A stretch of DNA of 20,326 nucleotides, taken from IMG/VR virus record IMGVR_UViG_3300009172_000094, positions 1 through 20,326 of that record; one strand, 5' to 3'. Below the pieces are notes generated by a model, which searched no databases, had not been told where the DNA came from, and saw nothing but the letters and a program-made list of their open reading frames with translations. Below, piece after piece: positions 16,782-20,326 of this stretch. Origin of the DNA: a virus. Within the stretch, counting starts at the first letter, position 1; every line of letters begins with the position of its first letter. The position numbers and the translations under genes are program-made.

Positions 16782-16810
16782 TATAATATAAATAATTAAC
16801 TTATATTATA
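16782..16810 (+). promoter_or_regulatory. Perfect 10-bp inverted repeat overlapping the start of the cupin-like gene
   Basis: TATAATATAA (16782-16791) and TTATATTATA (16801-16810) are exact reverse complements around the 9-nt spacer ATAATTAAC. The last base of the right arm is the A of the ATG. The left arm includes TATAAT, but no convincing -35 element lies at the right distance. It may be an operator or a weak AT-only hairpin hiding the start codon. The function is not shown by the sequence. Confidence 0.5.
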
Positions 16811-17271
16811 TGTCTGATAACTCGGTAGTTACAAAATCAAAAGTAATTGAACTACAAAATGAATTACTTAAAAATGTTGATAATGAAAACATTATAGGTA
16901 ATAACGGTGGAATAGTTAGAAGCGAAGTGTTTCCACTAAAACATAGTTTTGCAGACGGTAAATATGTTAGACAAATGGAAATGAGTAAAGACTCTATGGT
17001 TGTTGGCGCTATACATAACCACGAACATTTATGGTTTTTACTAAAAGGTAACATAGTAATATTAGCAAACGAAAAAACTGAGGAATATATTGCGCCATGT
17101 TATGTTAAGTGTCCGCCGGGAATAAAAAGAGTTATATATGCTGTTAGTGATAGTATATTTGTAAATATACACAAAAACCCAACAAACACACAAGATTTAA
17201 ATGAATTAGAAGCTGAAATAGTTTCAGGAAGCTACGAAGAGTATGAAGAATATCAAAATAAAAACAAATAA
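16810..17271 (+). CDS. Cupin-like small protein
   Basis: A 153-residue soluble protein. The centre fits a single cupin (double-stranded beta-helix) fold: motif 1 is GAIHNHEHLWFLLKG (G66, H69, H71, H73, G80), and motif 2 is PPGIKRVIYAVSDSIFVNIH (P103, G104, R107, N119, H121). Compared with the classical metal site, the HxH pair is present, but the Glu expected 4-5 residues later is absent and the motif-2 His is replaced by R107. Metal binding is therefore possible but enzyme activity is doubtful. The N-terminal 45 residues are polar; the C-terminus is an acidic helix (DLNELEAEIV) with EEYEEYQNKNK. Similar small proteins with an 'A.SD..FVN.H' end are, from memory, frequent in structural regions of marine phages with no known role. 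It is separated from its upstream neighbour by the longest gap of the distal region. Confidence 0.6.
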   Translation: MSDNSVVTKSKVIELQNELLKNVDNENIIGNNGGIVRSEVFPLKHSFADGKYVRQMEMSKDSMVVGAIHNHEHLWFLLKGNIVILANEKTEEYIAPCYVKCPPGIKRVIYAVSDSIFVNIHKNPTNTQDLNELEAEIVSGSYEEYEEYQNKNK

Positions 17272-17274
17272 AAT

Positions 17275-17916
17275 ATGAGTTTTATAATAGTAGGAGTAGC
17301 CGCTACCTCGGGATTAACAAAGATAGGTATGGCATTGGCTGGTCGTAAAAAAAGAATAGCAGAGCAAAAAGCTGCAAACAAAGAGCTTCAGCAAAGAAGA
17401 GATGCTTACGAAAGTTTAGATACTAGTAATCCGTATTTAAACATGGAAAATACTATGGAAGATTTAACTGTAAACCAACAACAAGCACAGTTCCAAAAAG
17501 ATATGGCTCAACAACAACAGTCAAACATGTTAGGTTCTATGCAGCAAAGTGGTGGTTTTAATGCTGGTAATATACAAGCTATGGTTAACGCTGGATCAAA
17601 TCAAGCAAGACAAGCTTCGGCTAGTATAGGACAACAAGAAGCACAAAATCAAAAAGCAGAAAGATCTATGGCTGGTCAAATACAAGCTAAAGAAAGAGCA
17701 GGTGATGTATATTCAAGAGGTCAGAAAAAAGATAAAGTTGAAACACTGTTTGGTATGTCTATGCAACGATCAAAAGAGTCTGACGAAGCTAGACAAAGAG
17801 CAGGTCAAATGATTGCTAGTGGTGTTGGTGATTTTGCTAGCGCTGGGATTGGCACTGTGCAAGCTGGCCAAGCAAACATGGCGGAAGGTTTAAAATTCTT
17901 TGGTGGACAAAAATAA
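17275..17916 (+). CDS. Gln/Ala-rich internal virion-type protein
   Basis: A 213-residue protein. Residues 2-23 form a short hydrophobic, glycine-containing segment (FIIVGVAATSGLTKIGMALAG) followed by a basic helix (RKKRIAEQKAANKELQQRRD). The rest is Gln-, Ala-, Met- and Gly-rich (QQQAQFQKDMAQQQQ; MLGSMQQSGGFNAGNIQAM) and ends with another Gly/Ala-rich amphipathic stretch (IASGVGDFASAGIGTVQAG). This layout resembles small internal or ejected virion proteins of podoviruses (T7 gp14 or P22 gp7-like in general character), which insert into or cross the host envelope during DNA ejection. That role is inferred from composition and position. The gene starts 3 nt after the cupin-like gene and is followed closely by a large unknown gene. 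Confidence 0.5.
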   Translation: MSFIIVGVAATSGLTKIGMALAGRKKRIAEQKAANKELQQRRDAYESLDTSNPYLNMENTMEDLTVNQQQAQFQKDMAQQQQSNMLGSMQQSGGFNAGNIQAMVNAGSNQARQASASIGQQEAQNQKAERSMAGQIQAKERAGDVYSRGQKKDKVETLFGMSMQRSKESDEARQRAGQMIASGVGDFASAGIGTVQAGQANMAEGLKFFGGQK

Positions 17917-17925
17917 TAAATAATT

Positions 17926-19674
17926 ATGGTAAAGAAATTTGAAAAACACATGATGTATGGTGATGGCAAGTCAAAAATGGCTAACACTAAAAAACAACAT
18001 TTAAACCTTAAAGCTAAAGGTTGGGGTCATACTAAACCTAAAAGTCCTTTAAAAATAAATCAAGCTTTAATAGAAAATTATAAAGGAGTAAACAAGTACA
18101 CTAGAACTGGTGGAGGTACTAGAATGCCTGAGATGGACGTTGAAACTGTTGACTCTATGTTTAAGCCTATGGCTGCAACTGCTAGTCAAGGTTTAGAAAA
18201 AAGTTTTTTAAACCAAAAACCACCTGCAGAAGAAGAAGAAAATAACCAAACAGAGGAAAAAACAACAGAAAAAACTCCAAGAGAAAAACCAGATAAAACA
18301 GTTGAAGAAACTGATGATGATGGGCTTTTTGATATAAATGACGAAAGTGAACCAGAAAAAGAAACAAGAAGAGAAAAAAGGCAAAAAAGAAAACAAGAAA
18401 AATTAGACAAAAAAGATCAAGAATCACAAGGGCCAAATTTAAATGAGAACTTTGATAAAACAAATAATGAGCTTAGAAAAAATAAAAGTCTTACATTAGA
18501 ACAAAATACATTAGCTGGTGATCCAAAACCTACAAGATTAAGAGTTAGAAGTGTTTATGATAAAGGTAGAAGAAATGACAATGTTGTTGAAGTTAATGGA
18601 CAACGTATGTCTAATGAGGATTTTGAACAGTCTTTTGGTACAGCAACACGTAGAGGTAATGATCCTACACGAAAAGGTGCTGGTGATTATGATTTTAATG
18701 GTTCGTTAGCACCTAACTCACCTTTTAAGATGCGTGAAGGTGATCAAGAAACTTACGATCCTTTAACTGATCTTCAAATGAAAAATCCAAACATAGAAAG
18801 AGAAGTAGACACTTACATTGAAAACACTAGTTTAGTAGGTGATGAAAAACTAGATATTTTAGGAGCACAAGCTAACTCTAGAGTTTTTGATTTTTCAAAA
18901 CAATTGAAAGATCAAGCTAACATGTATATTGAATCAGAAGGTAACAGTAGAGTTGTAAACGACTCTATAAACACGTTGAGAGGTTTAGCACAGAAAGTAA
19001 ACAACTTGGTTGATAAAAAAGCTGAGTGGATAGAAAATAACGGTGGTGGTGAAGCTGGTAAGCGTGGTTTCTCAAAAGGATCTTCTGGTAAAAATAAGTT
19101 TATGCAAAACGCTATATTTACTGAAAGAGATGATTTATATAAAATGATACTACCTTTACCTGAAACTACTGTAAGCGGTGATACAAAGTTTGGAGATGTA
19201 GAATTTGCTTTTGGGGATTTTAATGATGAACAAAGACCAAATTCGGTTGTAAAGTCTGGTCAAATATTTAAAGATGTGTTTATGAAGCCAGAGGGTAAGT
19301 TTGCAGATTTTAGAAAAGCAGCTGTAAAACAAGGTGAAAACTCTAGAGACAGAAAACCATTTAATGCTTATCATTCTGAGGTTGTTGTAAACGGTTTGTT
19401 AGATTCAAAAGAAAACATACTAGCTTTTGCTTGGGATGATTTTGCTGGACCATCTTTTATAGATCAATATGCAGAAGCTCGTCCTAACGAAGATATTAGT
19501 TGGGCAGATGTTGATAATCCAAAATTTAACGAAGATAGATTAAAAAAAGAAGTTGGTTATTGGCTTAATCAAAAGCTTAAAACAGAGCATGAAATGACAA
19601 AGGCAAATAATCAAGCTACGTCATACTTAGATCAAATGTCACCAGATGAATTAATAGCAAAATATTCAAAATAA
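17926..19674 (+). CDS. Large charged virion-module protein of unknown function
   Basis: A 582-residue protein that I cannot assign. Residues 1-50 are very basic with a KAKGWGHTKPKSPLK block, and may bind nucleic acid or be cleaved. About 90-190 is a low-complexity charged region (EEEENNQTEEKTTEKT; KETRREKRQKRKQEKLDKKD), probably disordered. The remainder looks folded and mixed: DFNGSLAPNSPFKMREGDQ near 255-273, a helical part (about 300-375), GDVEFAFGDFNDEQRP near 425 and a C-terminal alpha-helical part (HEMTKANNQATSYLDQMSPD). Two SP[LF]K motifs occur at S40 and S265. There is no membrane segment or catalytic motif that I recognise. Position among distal virion genes suggests a packaged (cargo) or internal protein. 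The 9-nt gap upstream and 1-nt gap downstream indicate co-translation. Confidence 0.6.
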   Translation: MVKKFEKHMMYGDGKSKMANTKKQHLNLKAKGWGHTKPKSPLKINQALIENYKGVNKYTRTGGGTRMPEMDVETVDSMFKPMAATASQGLEKSFLNQKPPAEEEENNQTEEKTTEKTPREKPDKTVEETDDDGLFDINDESEPEKETRREKRQKRKQEKLDKKDQESQGPNLNENFDKTNNELRKNKSLTLEQNTLAGDPKPTRLRVRSVYDKGRRNDNVVEVNGQRMSNEDFEQSFGTATRRGNDPTRKGAGDYDFNGSLAPNSPFKMREGDQETYDPLTDLQMKNPNIEREVDTYIENTSLVGDEKLDILGAQANSRVFDFSKQLKDQANMYIESEGNSRVVNDSINTLRGLAQKVNNLVDKKAEWIENNGGGEAGKRGFSKGSSGKNKFMQNAIFTERDDLYKMILPLPETTVSGDTKFGDVEFAFGDFNDEQRPNSVVKSGQIFKDVFMKPEGKFADFRKAAVKQGENSRDRKPFNAYHSEVVVNGLLDSKENILAFAWDDFAGPSFIDQYAEARPNEDISWADVDNPKFNEDRLKKEVGYWLNQKLKTEHEMTKANNQATSYLDQMSPDELIAKYSK

Positions 19675-19675
19675 T

Positions 19676-20326
19676 ATGGCTGAAACAATAGAACAGATAG
19701 AAGAATTAACTTTAGAGCAAAAAACAAAGCTTGCTAATACTATAAAAGGTATGAAGGAAGATGGGGTGGCTGACGAAGTTATTCAACAGTCTGTTATAGA
19801 CATTAAACAAAGCTTTAAACAAAAAAACTCACAAGCTATTGTTGCTAAAAATTTGTTTAGAGAAAGTGTTATGCTTCCTGAGGTTGAGGTTAAAGGTGGA
19901 GATGGAACTGTTACTGAAAATGATTTTAAAGAGATGGATAAAAATATAATTACTGACAAAGGTAATAAATATTTAAATGGAATAGGTTTAGAGTTTAGTC
20001 CAAACTTTACTGGAGGAGTTGAGCTTAACGATCCTGAAGCAAATGAAGCAGATCCTGACTATGAAAGTTCTACAATAAAAGTTGGACCTGTTGTAAATTA
20101 TTTAAATCCTAGCTATGCTGGCAAGGCAGAAGTTTTTGTTAAAGAAAAAATAGATTTAAAAATTAAAGAATTAGAAGACAATCCTGAAATGTTTTTTGAC
20201 GCTGAGCTATACAACAAGTCTCACGAGTACATGTGGAAAAACACTCCAACAATAAACCACCCTACAGAAAACAGGTATTTAAATGTTGACGAGTTAGATG
20301 GTGATCAATTAGAAAATTTTAAAAAA
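19676..20326 (+). CDS. N-terminal part of a further virion-module protein (3' truncated by the window)
   Basis: An ATG one base after the preceding stop opens a frame that stays open for all 217 codons to the last base. It begins MAETIEQIEELTLEQKTKLA, continues with a helical, acidic N-terminus (about 1-75), then a mixed section (LPEVEVKGGDGTVTENDFKE; YLNGIGLEFSPNFTGGVELN) and a helical segment near 155-180 (VKEKIDLKIKELEDNPEMFF). No function can be given. In crAss-like phages this place is usually taken by very large internal or cargo proteins, so a long internal virion protein is a reasonable guess. Codon use and start context (AATAATATG) match the other genes, which supports it as a real gene. 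Confidence 0.75.
   Translation, partial: MAETIEQIEELTLEQKTKLANTIKGMKEDGVADEVIQQSVIDIKQSFKQKNSQAIVAKNLFRESVMLPEVEVKGGDGTVTENDFKEMDKNIITDKGNKYLNGIGLEFSPNFTGGVELNDPEANEADPDYESSTIKVGPVVNYLNPSYAGKAEVFVKEKIDLKIKELEDNPEMFFDAELYNKSHEYMWKNTPTINHPTENRYLNVDELDGDQLENFKK

Noticed and set aside
16782-16787. TATAAT as a sigma-70 style -10 box
   Set aside because: No -35-like element lies about 17 nt upstream, the region is almost pure A/T so the match is expected by chance, and Bacteroidota use a different -7 consensus.
18182-18463. Overlapping minus-strand frames rich in Phe and Leu
   Set aside because: They are the antisense of the Glu/Lys-rich region of the gene at 17926-19674; their apparent hydrophobic 'membrane' character is an artefact of GAA/AAA codons read in reverse.
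1-20326. Stop-codon reassignment as reported in some crAss-like phages
   Set aside because: All genes are complete with TAA or TAG stops at sensible places and no gene is interrupted by an in-frame TAG or TGA, so the standard code suffices here.

Overview
The window is a 20.3 kb stretch of the late (morphogenesis) region of a tailed double-stranded DNA phage. All genes are on the + strand. The DNA is AT-rich and about 98% coding, with gaps between genes of 1-73 nt. The likely host is a marine member of the Bacteroidota (Flavobacteriia-like). Three things suggest this: none of the 12 visible starts has a Shine-Dalgarno sequence (they sit in A/T-rich contexts such as TAAAATATG or ATATTATG); the base composition is AT-rich; and the largest protein carries a cysteine-bracketed GCTD...NYNP...DDGSC motif typical of extracellular proteins of marine Bacteroidota. 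The terminase, portal, capsid and tail proteins resemble, from memory of these families, the structural module of crAss-like phages (Crassvirales, e.g. Cellulophaga podoviruses) and related uncultured marine flavophages. That placement is an inference and was not tested by a search.

Layout. 2-949: C-terminal nuclease part of the large terminase (gene starts upstream of the window). 952-3354: portal. 3383-4570: acidic probable scaffold. 4593-6026: HK97-fold major capsid protein, followed by a very strong hairpin terminator (6038-6076). 6100-6942: unrecognised conserved protein, followed by a GC-rich structured spacer (6948-6988). 7002-7712 and 7716-8591: probable head-tail connector and tail-ring proteins. 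8595-14534: 1979-residue tail hub/stabilization-type protein with propeller-like and adhesin-like parts. 14538-16391: beta-rich appendage or fibre protein. 16393-16764: small beta-rich protein. 16810-17271: cupin-like protein whose start codon lies in a perfect 10-bp inverted repeat. 17275-17916: Gln/Ala-rich internal virion-type protein. 17926-19674: large charged protein of unknown role. 19676-20326: 5' part of another gene that runs off the end.

How it works together. The terminase packages DNA through the portal into a capsid built from the major capsid protein on the scaffold. The connector and ring proteins close the vertex. The 1979-residue protein and the appendage gene build the short tail and its host-contacting parts. 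The 3' genes probably supply internal or ejected virion proteins. No tape-measure, sheath or tail-tube cluster is seen, which fits a podovirus, although the window ends before the module does. The least explained elements are the RNA/DNA structures in the few gaps, a pentanucleotide leader repeat shared by two starts, the cupin-like gene and the unrecognised proteins at 6100-6942 and 17926-19674. No tRNA, CRISPR array, insertion sequence or integrase was seen.
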